In this document: positions 1 to 9,164 of the stretch, in pieces
Position numbering within the stretch: the stretch's first letter is position 1
Layout: each line of letters begins with the position of its first letter
NCBI GenBank assembly: GCA_016744015.1
Contig: JADGFD010000010.1
Location: 1-64,000, forward strand
Reading direction: 5' to 3'
Origin: Paracoccaceae bacterium
GTDB lineage: Bacteria; Pseudomonadota; Alphaproteobacteria; Rhodobacterales; Rhodobacteraceae
DNA length: 64,000 nt
Notes under the pieces: generated by a model
What the model saw: the letters and a program-made list of their open reading frames with translations, nothing else
Told to the model about the DNA's origin: nothing
The model's database searches: none
Position numbers and translations under genes: made by a program

Positions 1-495
1 CACCGAGGCCTGAATGTCTGCCAGCGTAATTCCCGCCGCAAACACAATCTTGTCACTCTGGTAATTGCCGGTTTCAAGAATACGATCATCGCCCTGATCT
101 TTATCCACAAGGTAAGTATCATGGCCCAGCCCGCCGTTCAGCTGGTCATTACCAAGGCTGCTGGTGAAGGTATCATTATTGCGCGTGCCAAGCAGAACAT
201 CATCACCATCGGTGCCATTATGATACACCGCTGTCATGAACGCTTCATGGGTCAGCACTGTGCCATCCGCAAATTCAAAGAGATCAACCTGGCGATCATG
301 TGCCCAGTAATCACCACGGAATATCTCCTCAATGGTGATCGACCCCGTGCCATTGGCAAAGCTCAGCGTTAAATCCTTCTGGCCATTGCCATCGGTGTCC
401 GTCACCGAGGCCTGAATGTCTGCCAGCGTAATTCCCGCCGCAAACACAATCTTGTCACTCTGGTAATTGCCGGTTTCAAGAATACGATCATCGCC
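1..495 (-). repeat. Direct repeat inside the RTX gene, 402-bp period
   Basis: Bases 1-93 and 403-495 are identical by eye. The offset of 402 bases is 134 codons, so the repeat stays in frame and duplicates the module beginning GDDRILETGNYQSDKIVFA and ending ITLADIQASV. More copies may lie beyond the window. Confidence 0.9.
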
Positions 496-2688
496 ATCCC
501 CGAGACCGTAGAGGTAAGTGTCGTTTCCGTTCCCGCCCAAAAGCCGGTCATCTCCTGTCCCACCATAAATGAAGTCATTTCCCGTACTACCATTGATGGT
601 ATCGTCGCCTGCGTGACCCAAAACAATTCCTGCGTCCGTCATTGACAACGTTTCCCCCGCAGCAGTCCCTTCCAGTTCAATTGATGTACCAAGCGTAGAT
701 TCAATAAGAGCTCTGTCGATATCGGCATAATTCGCAGCAACATATACGCCAAGATAATCTATTTGTTCATTAAACATGGCGAGTAGATTCAGAGCATCTG
801 CGTCTGTTCCGATGCCATCCGTGCGATACATATCAATCAGGTCGGTTACAAAGCTTTCTTGGTCACCCGCAATCGAATTTGTAAACGGATTTAGATAAAG
901 GTTTTTAAACGGAGCAAGCCCGCCCAAATCCGCATCAGGACCTTCCGTTGCAATAATTGACCAAGCAGATTGTGCAAGGAAGCGTGCTGAGAAGTAGTCC
1001 TTCATTTCGTCATAGGTATTATTGAAGCCTATGACTCTTTCATCTGTTAACGTAGCAACCAGAACCTCATCGGACGTGATGAAATTGTTTCCAGACTGAT
1101 AATCCTGCCCCATTATTTTTTGCAAGAAAGCAAAGCGAGCTGCTGAAATTCCAGGAATGTCAGCTTGGGTTACACTACCGCCGCCAGCAGTAAGAATCGA
1201 CCAATCAGAACCTGAGCCAGCGCCCCCTGGAATGGTCACCGATAGAGGCGGTGAATAAGGCGATGTAACATAAGGCCCCAGCCCCGGCGCTACATAATTA
1301 TTATCTGCCAACCATGTTGCAATTTCTTCGCTTGTTGGGCCATCCCCAAAGCTTGGAACCAAAATGTAGCCTTGTATTTCTGGCGGCGTTGGTGCTTCTC
1401 CTCCTGTAGTGCTCAAGACCTCAAAGTCTTGAAAATCTGGGGCATCAAAAGCAAAGATGACATTCATACTAAGCTCGTTCATCCAGTGGACATCGTCTGT
1501 ATTTGCCCAGTTTGACAGCATCCCTTCAAAACCATTGGCAAAGCCTGAAAAGTTACCTGCACGCGCTTCCGCAATTAGGTTATTTACATCTGTTTTTAGC
1601 GTTGCGTCTTGGCTCATCCCCACCCAAAGGTCTGGAATGTCCCCCATACCCTGCAAGAATGGCAAGCTGAACGCTTCGCCATCATAGGTAAACCCATCAG
1701 GCTTAATATAAATCGAGTTTACTTGGGAGATGTTAAAGTCAACATCAGCAGAGGTTGTTGTCGTGCCATCAACAAATGTGACCGTGCCGGTTTCGGTAAT
1801 GGTATTGCCGTTATTATTTGTGTTGGTGGCCGTGGGCGTTACAGAAATTGACGCAATGCCAAAATCAGCTAGGGAGAATAATTCGCCGTCATCGGTCTGG
1901 CCATCCCCATCAAGGTCTTTCCATAACAGCAATGAGCTAAATCCTGCGTCTTGCGCATCAACAACACCATCCCCGTTTGAATCATATTCAGCAAGTGCCG
2001 CATACCCTGATTGGTTTTCCGAGCCAAACAGCTCGGTAATATCATCAATTTTGCCATTGCCATTGCTATCAACAGCCAGCAGAGCATCATCCGCAGCAAC
2101 CCAGCCCGTCTGCTCCGCAAACCCGTCACCATCCATATCAAAAAACGCCGCCGAGCCATCCAGTGATGTGAGCTCAATACCGTCGCCGTCCAAGTCAATT
2201 ACAAGTGGATCCATATGAGCGGGGGCGAAGAGGCCAGTAAGGAAGTCCACGATTGCCTCCAAGGCGTCTACAGCTAGCGGTAGTAAAAAAGATCCGGCCA
2301 TTGCGCCCGCAAACGCCACAGCGAATCCGATCGCACCAAAAGGCGTAAATGCAGCAAACGCAATCCCTGCCGCAAAAACTGCCAAAGCAGAACCAACAAC
2401 GCCCCCGATGACTCCCAACGCTGCATCCATAAAGTCATCAAGCGACCCGCCATTGACCGTAGCCTCGTATACAGCAGATAACCCCGTTGCTAGCAAACCA
2501 ATCGGCCCAAAAACCTTTGAGGCCCCTATAAATGCTGGTGACTTCGATATTTGGGCAATCGCATCTGCCGCACTCATCCCTTGCTTCATCAGCTTATCCA
2601 CCTCAACGGCGAGTGCTAGGCCAACAACTGACTCAATAAGTGCACTTCCTGGCCCAAAAGGGTTTGATGGGGGATTTTCAGTAGTCAT
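1..2688 (-). CDS. Large RTX (haemolysin-type calcium-binding) protein, C-terminus beyond window
   Basis: The reading frame is open from ATG at 2688 to the window edge (896 codons, no stop), so the C-terminus is missing. Seen in order: a short polar N-terminus; a Gly/Ala-rich hydrophobic stretch (about residues 65-160) that could insert in membranes; acidic DxDGDG and DSNGNGKIDD-type loops (about 160-260) resembling EF-hand/dockerin calcium sites; a long middle region without recognised motifs; then GGxGxD nonapeptide repeats (about 695-725, GGTGDDRLLGGNGNDT) followed by a module like the haemolysin-type calcium-binding related domain. That module and its repeats recur 134 residues later. Such proteins are normally exported by type I secretion with a C-terminal signal; no transporter is in this window. 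The start overlaps the end of the upstream membrane-protein gene, with AAGGTG as ribosome site. Function (toxin, bacteriocin, adhesin) cannot be decided. Confidence 0.85.
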   Translation of the reverse strand, partial: MTTENPPSNPFGPGSALIESVVGLALAVEVDKLMKQGMSAADAIAQISKSPAFIGASKVFGPIGLLATGLSAVYEATVNGGSLDDFMDAALGVIGGVVGSALAVFAAGIAFAAFTPFGAIGFAVAFAGAMAGSFLLPLAVDALEAIVDFLTGLFAPAHMDPLVIDLDGDGIELTSLDGSAAFFDMDGDGFAEQTGWVAADDALLAVDSNGNGKIDDITELFGSENQSGYAALAEYDSNGDGVVDAQDAGFSSLLLWKDLDGDGQTDDGELFSLADFGIASISVTPTATNTNNNGNTITETGTVTFVDGTTTTSADVDFNISQVNSIYIKPDGFTYDGEAFSLPFLQGMGDIPDLWVGMSQDATLKTDVNNLIAEARAGNFSGFANGFEGMLSNWANTDDVHWMNELSMNVIFAFDAPDFQDFEVLSTTGGEAPTPPEIQGYILVPSFGDGPTSEEIATWLADNNYVAPGLGPYVTSPYSPPLSVTIPGGAGSGSDWSILTAGGGSVTQADIPGISAARFAFLQKIMGQDYQSGNNFITSDEVLVATLTDERVIGFNNTYDEMKDYFSARFLAQSAWSIIATEGPDADLGGLAPFKNLYLNPFTNSIAGDQESFVTDLIDMYRTDGIGTDADALNLLAMFNEQIDYLGVYVAANYADIDRALIESTLGTSIELEGTAAGETLSMTDAGIVLGHAGDDTINGSTGNDFIYGGTGDDRLLGGNGNDTYLYGLGDGDDRILETGNYQSDKIVFAAGITLADIQASVTDTDGNGQKDLTLSFANGTGSITIEEIFRGDYWAHDRQVDLFEFADGTVLTHEAFMTAVYHNGTDGDDVLLGTRNNDTFTSSLGNDQLNGGLGHDTYLVDKDQGDDRILETGNYQSDKIVFAAGITLADIQASV

Positions 2689-3193
2689 TATATAATTCAC
2701 CTTTTTGCTGAATATGATTGATAATTCCGATCAACCCTAAATTTCCAAGATAATAAAAAAACCAAAAGCCAAATATAACTCCTGCCTCTGGAGAACCATT
2801 GTCAGGAAATGGTATGTCGTTCATTAATACCAATATTGGCAATGTCACTAAAAGCCCCATAATAATTGTTACTAGGTGAACATAAAAGGCTGTACGCCTA
2901 GCGATTTGTGAGTGCGGAAAGGCCCAAGTCGAATTGCTGTCCGAATTGAACTGAAGCAATTCTTTGTGCTTAAGCATATGTCTATTCAAAAAGACATATG
3001 ATATAAAAACTGCCGTACAAATCAATATTTCTAGAGGGACGTAATGGATCAGATTGAGGGATATGCCACTTGCTAATATCAGCAGGTGGAATCGAAACAA
3101 AATTCGTAGTCCGAATTCTCCTCGTAGCGAGAGTATATACAATAAACTTACCTTTCTCAGTTTTTCGTACAAGATCACTAAGCGCAGAGACAT
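2678..3193 (-). CDS. Four-helix integral membrane protein coupled to the RTX gene
   Basis: 171 residues; family not recognised. Four hydrophobic segments are visible, near residues 25-48, 52-72, 105-128 and 140-162, with a basic N-terminus. The start is ATG at 3193 with an AGGGG ribosome site about 7 bases upstream. The stop codon (2678-2680) lies inside the first codons of the RTX gene, whose ATG is at 2688, so the two genes overlap by 11 bp and are probably translationally coupled. A membrane protein encoded just upstream of, and overlapping, a secreted protein with a hydrophobic N-terminal domain recalls immunity genes of some microcins, but this is inference from layout only. It could also be a helper for export or an unrelated membrane protein. 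Confidence 0.7.
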   Translation of the reverse strand: MSLRLVILYEKLRKVSLLYILSLRGEFGLRILFRFHLLILASGISLNLIHYVPLEILICTAVFISYVFLNRHMLKHKELLQFNSDSNSTWAFPHSQIARRTAFYVHLVTIIMGLLVTLPILVLMNDIPFPDNGSPEAGVIFGFWFFYYLGNLGLIGIINHIQQKGELYNDY

Positions 3194-3526
3194 TCAACCC
3201 CTAAGTGAAAATCGTGGGCATTTACACCTCCCCTTTCTCTCCCGCCATCAATTCAACCCCAAGGACTCTACATCAAGCTGGAGGATACTTGGGGCGCAAG
3301 TCACTAACCCTGCGCCAAATGGCGTATCAACACGAAAGGCTCTGGTTCAGGCTAGATGACAATTCTGGGGCAGGTCACCTGTTATGGCGTTAATATTTAT
3401 AATTAGACGCTGCTTCACTATATTGCTTGTCGCTTAATAGATGCTAGGGGATTCCTCTCTACAACGAATAGCCCATTCGCGTGCCGGATATTGACCCGCC
3501 GTCGCGCTTTTTATTAATGTAAAAAC
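3194..3526. other. Intergenic, no gene seen
   Basis: About 330 bases between the membrane-protein start and the end of the nuclease gene. It should hold the promoter of the RTX operon, but I see no convincing -35/-10 pair, RNA gene or repeat. Confidence 0.5.
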
Positions 3527-4243
3527 CTACATTTCTACCCATAAATGATCCAGTAAAATTGGCCCAAGGGCACCTGCACGTTCATTCCTTGAGGTTAGAT
3601 GCGCTGCGCGCGTAGATGTGTCGTGAAGTATCATGCCTAGCTTGTCTGCTGTAGACCATCCTGTCACAGCATCTCCAGTCAGTTCTTCGATCCAAGAGTT
3701 TATCTGCGTATGCCAAGATGATATGTCTTGATCCTGCACGTAGGCGATTATTGCCGCTCGGCAGTGTGCTGCGCCATGATGTCCAGCCTTGAATCTGTGC
3801 ACACCTCCGGTTGAGCTAAACTTGCTTGACAAATATTCGTGTTCATCCCGTTTCGTTCCCCGCGGCGTAGGCAGGCGCTTACATTCAATAGGCATCAACA
3901 TCCGATATTCGGTATACTCGCGCCCTTCTAACCAGATAGTCGAGCCATTTGGAGCGACAGCCAGATCTATTGACCTCCGACCGTCTGTATCGTCAGGCTC
4001 TTCACGTTTGAACTGCAGAAAATCCCACCCAGCCGAATGCCGAGACAGACTATTCAGTCGCGAACAGAGTTGCGCAGTTAGTTGAGTTTCGCTCGTTTGA
4101 GCCGGCCTCAATGGGTCGTCTCGCCAGTCGACTAGGCCAGCTCTGATGAAATCGACCAAAGATGTGATCCATTCATCTGGTAGATGAACGTCGTCATTAA
4201 GTTTTCCAGACTGTGATAGGCCAATTACTTGCTCCGCCAGCAT
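3527..4243 (-). CDS. PD-(D/E)XK-like restriction endonuclease subunit, probably orphaned
   Basis: 238 residues. The segment RRSIDLAVAPNG ... MPIECKRLPTP (about residues 92-125) matches the D...(D/E)XK pattern of PD-(D/E)XK nucleases: the Asp of SIDL, then Glu and Lys of IECKR. The start is ATG at 4243, one base after the stop of the upstream methylase remnant (TAG-C-ATG), so both were one operon. It is most likely the cleavage component that accompanied the Eco57I-like methylase; the exact family is not recognised. The frame is intact and the catalytic residues are present. Because the partner methylase has lost its core, this protein is either inactive, dependent on the lost partner, or directed to a target that host DNA lacks. 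Confidence 0.6.
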   Translation of the reverse strand: MLAEQVIGLSQSGKLNDDVHLPDEWITSLVDFIRAGLVDWRDDPLRPAQTSETQLTAQLCSRLNSLSRHSAGWDFLQFKREEPDDTDGRRSIDLAVAPNGSTIWLEGREYTEYRMLMPIECKRLPTPRGTKRDEHEYLSSKFSSTGGVHRFKAGHHGAAHCRAAIIAYVQDQDISSWHTQINSWIEELTGDAVTGWSTADKLGMILHDTSTRAAHLTSRNERAGALGPILLDHLWVEM

Positions 4244-4244
4244 G

Positions 4245-5428
4245 CTAAAAACCCTGCGACCTGAGGTCTGCTAAGATGTCGTCAGCATCACGCAAAGCAA
4301 TTGATCTCGTCCAGAAACGATGGCGATCAGGTTTCAAAAGAAATATGAACTTCTGGTCATAAATTCTCGCAATGCGTGTAATCGTTAGGCTTGTTCCTTT
4401 TCGTTCTTTGAGTAGGTCATCAAGTTTTTCTTGCAGTTCGTCGGCGTTAGACCAGTCGACGGTTCCGTCCCCAAAAGCGTAGGCTCTACAAACCGCGCCT
4501 GGCCAATCATAGCTTTGCACGGTGTTTAGTGGGTTACGGGGATAAATCGAGCTTATCTGGCGCGCAAGCGTCTGATCAAAAGCCGATAGTTGTTCATTGT
4601 TTACACGAGTCATGAGTCGAGATTCTGTCCCTTTGCGTACAAAATCCCGCTGATGCTCGACGATATCAGAGGCAATAATTCTCTCGTTGTCGCTCAGTTC
4701 AAGGTTTCGACTGTCTGGGTATGGCAGAGCTAAGATATCCGCCCCTAATATGGCGGTCGCGCGCTGTACAAAAAGGCTTGAGCTGACACCAGCAACAAAT
4801 GCCCTGAGAACTGATTTTTCTTTTTCTAACCAGTCTTCGACTTCTTTAAGTTTTGGGAGGTCTTTTTGCTCTGCTGAAAATCCAACAATCCGATGCTTAA
4901 ATGTAAGGTAGTGACCGTTCCACAACCCATGATGGAGATCTTCATTTTCCTTGATAAGAAGAAAGGGAGGCGTGAACCTGCGCTTGGTCTTAGTATCCTT
5001 AATCGGTTGATCAGGGACTACATCAAGAAGCTGTGTGTCTAGACCATCAGCCGATAACGCGCTTGTTGGTAAGAGTGGTTTGGGTCATCCCAGATAGTAC
5101 CGTTGCGAATACGGCCTGCGTCCCACCAAGCATCCTGCGTTGCAATCTTTGCCCCAAGCTTGAGTGTTTCAACGGGTCGACACACTAGCGTGTTGTCAGA
5201 GCCAAGGAAATCGGGGCCATGGGCACACCGGAACAGCTCAATCTTCACCGCCCCAGCACGGTAAAGGAGCGGCACGCCCCCCCAGCTCCAAAGACGCTTA
5301 TGAAGTTCGGCAAACTCCGCATCGTCGTGACTGGAATCTGCATCAAAGACAAAGGCTTGAGCAACCTTGGCCTTAATTGCAGTTAGAATGGGCTCAATTT
5401 TAAAAACCGCTGTCAGCTCGGCTGCAGA
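4245..5428 (-). pseudogene. Eco57I-like N6-adenine DNA methylase remnant with internal deletion
   Basis: Two pieces in different frames. The 5' piece (codons between about 5428 and 5085, its frame ending at TAG 5039) contains HKRLWSWGGVPLLYR, FRCAHGPDFLGSD and AWWDAGRIRNGTIWDD, which resemble the N-terminus of large Eco57I-type methylases. The 3' piece (open from 5084 to the stop at 4245) contains VVPDQPIKDTKTKRRF, TPPFLLIKENEDLHHG and FKHRIVGFSA, resembling the C-terminal part of the same family. Such proteins are about 1,000 residues long with an SAM-binding core and an NPPY/F motif between these parts; here only about 385 codons remain and no NPPY/F is present. The junction lies near 5085, where the frame also changes. 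No good start codon precedes the 5' piece, so its extreme N-terminus may be damaged too. Confidence 0.7.
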
Positions 5429-5524
5429 TCACAAGTTTTCAAGAGTTTCTACGCTAAAGGATCGAGTTCAATAGCTTTTGAGCTTGCAACTCTGTTTTAT
5501 TTGCCACAATCTATAGGTGAAATT

Positions 5525-5534
5525 GGGGGGGGGG
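5525..5534 (+). repeat. G10 homopolymer at the ribosome site of the SIR2-STAND gene
   Basis: Ten consecutive G residues end six bases before the GTG start codon at 5541. The tract overlaps the position where a Shine-Dalgarno sequence should lie. An in-frame TAA at 5535-5537 means tract length cannot create an upstream in-frame fusion, but it would change the spacing and strength of the ribosome site. Confidence 0.8.
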
Positions 5535-5540
5535 TAAAAA

Positions 5541-8003
5541 GTGACATTACCAGTAGCTGAGCTTGCAAAACAAATTGACCCCGAAAACACAATCCTACTA
5601 TTTGGCGCGGGAGCCTCAGTTCCATCTGGGGCACCAAGCGTTTCTGAAATCATCAGCGACTTGTCGGCGATTTTAGGAGAAACCTCTCAAGGTTACAGTT
5701 TTGAAGAATATTGCTCATTGTTTGAGATGAAGAAGAGCCGACGAAAGCTCGTCGCAACTGTTCGAAAACGGTTGAAAAACCTTCGGCCAACCGGAGGTTT
5801 AGTTAATCTCCCAGACTATAATTGGAAAGCAATATTCACTACAAATTACGACGACTTAATAGAAAAATGTTATCTAAAGAAAGAACAAAAAACCAGGGTA
5901 TTTTCATCTAACTTTGATTTCGGTGGAAGCACCCCGCCCGACGCAACACCCATTTTCAAGCTTCATGGAACAGTCGGTCATGACATAGTCGATGGGCACA
6001 ATTCTCGGATGGTTCTAACGACCGAAGACAACGAGTTGGTCGAAGAATACCGCGAAAATTTATTTGATCGATTAAAAAATGATCTCAGCAACGCTGATCT
6101 TGTGATCGTTGGATACTCGCTTTCAGATCTCGACCTTAAAACGATAGTTCAACGAGCAGTTAAGCTGCGGAAGGCGTCACACTCTTCGCAAAACATATAT
6201 CTGCTGCTTTATACCAAAGATGAAAATCGGGCGCAGCTCTTTGAGAATCAAGGTGTAAGGATTGCTTTTGGCGGGGTTGATGATTTTTTCCTTGAAATGG
6301 CAAAGGCAAGCCCGTGTGAAAAACTAGTGCACGAGCACAGTGACGATCTACTATCGATGTTTGCATCACTAACACCAACCACAGTAGATATATCTCACGA
6401 GGCGCAAAAGCCGTCGGAAAGTTTCTCAGCAATGTATGCGGGCTCTCCCGCTAAGTATCCTGAGATTAGAGCGGGCCTGACCTTTGGAAGGTCCGTCCGA
6501 GAGACGTTGAAAGATAATCTTTGTAAGGACATCCAATTCCTGACAATACTTGGGGTAAGTGGAGTAGGCAAAACAACTCTAGCAAGACAAGTTGCTTTGT
6601 CCTTAATTGATGATGACCACGTCGGCTGGGAGCATCATCCCAACAGGGCACTAGAGGCAGAAAATTGGCGCCTACTGGCGGAAAACCTGAAAGAGGCCGG
6701 AAAACAGGGCGTACTATTGTTGGACGACGCCCATCTGAATTTGCCAGAAATCAACAACCTTGTAGATATGCTTATTGCTGATGGGAATACTCATCTTCGG
6801 TTAATACTAACTTCCGCAAATAACCACTGGAAACCGCGACTTAAATCGCTAAATCTTTCAAAACATGGTGAATTGCAGTATTTAAGCAAGCTCGATAGCC
6901 GCGAGATTACTGGGTTGCTAAATCTCATTCAGAGTAACCCAACGATTGCTAAACTTGTTGACAAGAGCTTCAAAGGATTTGCCTACCAAGAACGTAAGCG
7001 TAGGTTGACCGATAGGTGCAACCGTGATTTCTTTGTTTGTCTCAAGAATATTTTCGCGAATGATCAATTCGACTTGATCGTCTTGAAAGAATTTGCAGGC
7101 ATTGGCGATGATTATCAAGGCATCTATAAGTATCTCTGCGCCTTGGAAAGCTTGGGCGTTATGGTCCACAGGCAGCTTCTGATCAGACTTCTTAACATTC
7201 CTGCGCAGGACCTCGGGAAGATTCTCGAAAATCTGGACGGTTTGGTCGAAGAGTTTATTATCGACCGGCGCGACAGCGTTTATGGTTGGCGCGGACGCCA
7301 TCCGGTCATTTCAGATATTATCACACAGTATAAGTTTAACGATCAAGAAGACATGCTGAAACTTTTGCGAGGTGTCGTAAGTATATTATCGCCTAGTTAC
7401 AGCATCGAAATATCCACAATGCGGCAGCTTTGTTCATCTGACAGCGGCATTCGCCGAATCTCGGATATTGGTGACCAAAACGAACTACTCCGAATGATGA
7501 TTTCAGCGGCTCCAATGGAGCGCGTTCCTCGTCATCGTCTGATCGCAAACCTTATCAGGCAAGGCGCATTTAATGACGCAGACACTGAAATTCGTGTTTT
7601 TGCGAACGATCTGAGACTAGATGGCCCCGTTAGAAGACATAAAGTTCGGTTGATCTTGGAACGGGCAATTTCTAGTGCTGACCTCATGCCTGAAGATAAG
7701 GCTAAGTTGCTAAATGATGCACACGATGCTGCCGTAGTGCTGTTGGAAAAATTCCCAAATATGCCCCATACTTTGAGACTTTTTGCCGACGTCTGCCTTG
7801 AGATATTTAAGGCAACAGGCGACTATTCATATGTGGACTCCGTAAGAGTTGTTATCAAGCGGGCTGAAAACGAGACTGGCGATCCAGAGGTGACACAAGC
7901 TCTTGTTGCTTTTGAGAGGCGTCAAACTAACGCAGCTGAAATGAAACCTGAGCTTGCAACTGAAAGCCTAAACACTACAGACGACATCCTTGAGATTGAT
8001 TAG
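5541..8003 (+). CDS. SIR2-STAND antiviral NTPase (putative NAD-depleting defence protein)
   Basis: 820 residues. The N-terminal SIR2 domain shows GAGAS (residues 22-26), FTTNYDDLIE with Asn102 and Asp104, KLHGT with the likely catalytic His142, and VGYSLSDLDL. A P-loop NTPase follows: Walker A GVSGVGKTT (338-346) and Walker B LLLDDAH (Asp395-Asp396), then a helical C-terminal half suitable as sensor. This architecture belongs to the STAND/AVAST-type defence NTPases in which the SIR2 effector destroys NAD on phage sensing; the specific subfamily is not assigned. The start is GTG at 5541, six bases after a G10 tract. The gene is divergent from the decayed restriction locus and lies on the 3' side of tRNA-Ala, a common island position. 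Catalytic motifs all look intact. Confidence 0.85.
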   Translation: MTLPVAELAKQIDPENTILLFGAGASVPSGAPSVSEIISDLSAILGETSQGYSFEEYCSLFEMKKSRRKLVATVRKRLKNLRPTGGLVNLPDYNWKAIFTTNYDDLIEKCYLKKEQKTRVFSSNFDFGGSTPPDATPIFKLHGTVGHDIVDGHNSRMVLTTEDNELVEEYRENLFDRLKNDLSNADLVIVGYSLSDLDLKTIVQRAVKLRKASHSSQNIYLLLYTKDENRAQLFENQGVRIAFGGVDDFFLEMAKASPCEKLVHEHSDDLLSMFASLTPTTVDISHEAQKPSESFSAMYAGSPAKYPEIRAGLTFGRSVRETLKDNLCKDIQFLTILGVSGVGKTTLARQVALSLIDDDHVGWEHHPNRALEAENWRLLAENLKEAGKQGVLLLDDAHLNLPEINNLVDMLIADGNTHLRLILTSANNHWKPRLKSLNLSKHGELQYLSKLDSREITGLLNLIQSNPTIAKLVDKSFKGFAYQERKRRLTDRCNRDFFVCLKNIFANDQFDLIVLKEFAGIGDDYQGIYKYLCALESLGVMVHRQLLIRLLNIPAQDLGKILENLDGLVEEFIIDRRDSVYGWRGRHPVISDIITQYKFNDQEDMLKLLRGVVSILSPSYSIEISTMRQLCSSDSGIRRISDIGDQNELLRMMISAAPMERVPRHRLIANLIRQGAFNDADTEIRVFANDLRLDGPVRRHKVRLILERAISSADLMPEDKAKLLNDAHDAAVVLLEKFPNMPHTLRLFADVCLEIFKATGDYSYVDSVRVVIKRAENETGDPEVTQALVAFERRQTNAAEMKPELATESLNTTDDILEID

Positions 8004-8284
8004 CGGCGCTATGCAGGCTGCGAATTCCCCCAAAACAACGGTGTTAGTCAATGGCCGCTATAAGAAAGCCGCAGGGTAGAATCAAAAATGCGTCGGAAGT
8101 CAGCTATGGGCCGTTAGCTGCCCTCAATTGAATTGCGCACATTTCATCCGTTTTTTGAACTGAACCGCACCTGAGGCTAGGTAATATACCGGCCAAATCC
8201 AATCTATCTGGCGAGAAACCCAAAATAGTGGCGCGTAGACCTCAAACTATCTGACATTTTACAGCACGCCACAATTAAAGAGCT
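8004..8284. other. Intergenic between SIR2-STAND gene and tRNA-Ala
   Basis: About 280 bases without a convincing gene. I looked for a second copy of the tRNA 3' end that would mark an integration event and for integrase fragments, and saw neither. Confidence 0.4.
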
Positions 8285-8360
<76 letters not shown>

Positions 8361-8606
8361 AATCACGCTGCGTTTTAAGCGGCGGTTGCGGGGAGATCAA
8401 GCTAAAACTTCGGCTTAAATCAACAAATGCAAACCAGCCTTCCCCGCACATCTTCCTATTTGACTTGTGCCAAGCGGTATGGTTTGAAAAACCTGTGTAT
8501 AAACCGGAAAACCGCCTATTCTGGGGCTTTCATGCGTTGCGTTATTTCCATTTTGTTAACCAGCACTGTATATACAATTTTAACGACATTCTAATGAGGC
8601 CTTTTC
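8361..8606. other. Divergent upstream region of tRNA-Ala and rfbC
   Basis: About 245 bases expected to hold promoters for the tRNA (minus) and the rhamnose operon (plus). A TTGACT at 8460-8465 is a possible -35 for rfbC, but no clear -10 follows. GAGG at 8595-8598 is the ribosome site of rfbC. Confidence 0.4.
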
Positions 8607-9164
8607 TTGGATATTTCCAACACCACACTTGACGGCGTTTTTCTGATCACACCGCGCCGGTTTGCCGATGAACGCGGGTATTTTTCTGAAAGCTGGAACC
8701 GCGATGCCCTGCGAAATGCCGGGCTAGAGCTGCCTGAATTTGTGCAAGATAACCACTCGCTGTCCCGCAAGGCCGGCACCCTGCGCGGGCTGCACTTTCA
8801 GGCGCCACCTTTTGCGCAGGGCAAGCTGGTGCGCTGTGGCCGCGGGGCACTTTTTGATGTCGCGGTCGATATCCGCAAAGGCAGCCCCAGCTATGGCGCG
8901 TGGTTTGGCACCGAGCTTTCAGAGGAAAACGGCAAGCAGCTTTGGGTGCCGCCGGGTTTTTTGCACGGCTTTATCACGCGGGCCGATAATACCGAGGTGC
9001 TTTATAAATGCACCGCCTTTTACAATACTGAATCCGACGGCGCGGTGCGTTGGGATAGTTGCGGCATAAACTGGGGCCACCATACCCCGCTCCTGTCGGC
9101 AAAAGACGAGGCCGCCCCCGCGCTGGCTGATTTCAACAGCCCGTTTGAAATGGGGGCCGCATGA
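8607..9164 (+). CDS. rfbC: dTDP-4-dehydrorhamnose 3,5-epimerase
   Basis: 185 residues, normal for RmlC. It epimerises C3 and C5 of dTDP-4-keto-6-deoxyglucose in dTDP-L-rhamnose synthesis. Visible signatures: [31 protein letters not shown] with the cupin active-site His, [16 protein letters not shown], and [11 protein letters not shown]. The start is taken as TTG at 8607, because it is in frame, precedes the conserved N-terminus and has GAGG eight bases upstream; the nearby ATG at 8594 is in another frame. The stop overlaps the rfbB start by ATGA. First gene of the rfbCBDA operon. Confidence 0.95.
   Translation: MDISNTTLDGVFLITPRRFADERGYFSESWNRDALRNAGLELPEFVQDNHSLSRKAGTLRGLHFQAPPFAQGKLVRCGRGALFDVAVDIRKGSPSYGAWFGTELSEENGKQLWVPPGFLHGFITRADNTEVLYKCTAFYNTESDGAVRWDSCGINWGHHTPLLSAKDEAAPALADFNSPFEMGAA

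Noticed and set aside
3083-3100. Match to part of the tRNA T-arm (GTGGAATCGAA) as possible att duplicate
   Set aside because: Only about ten bases match, in the middle of a coding region; too short to call an attachment site.
2982-3197. Alternative minus-strand frame inside the membrane-protein gene
   Set aside because: Shorter, without hydrophobic pattern, and not coupled to the RTX start.
3054-3393. Plus-strand frames antisense to the RTX-coupled membrane protein
   Set aside because: They lack ribosome sites, and the minus-strand frame has clear transmembrane pattern and coupling to the RTX gene.
5039-5275. 78-codon frame as an independent small gene
   Set aside because: It is the N-terminal part of the broken methylase; the frame extends further upstream and has no own ribosome site.
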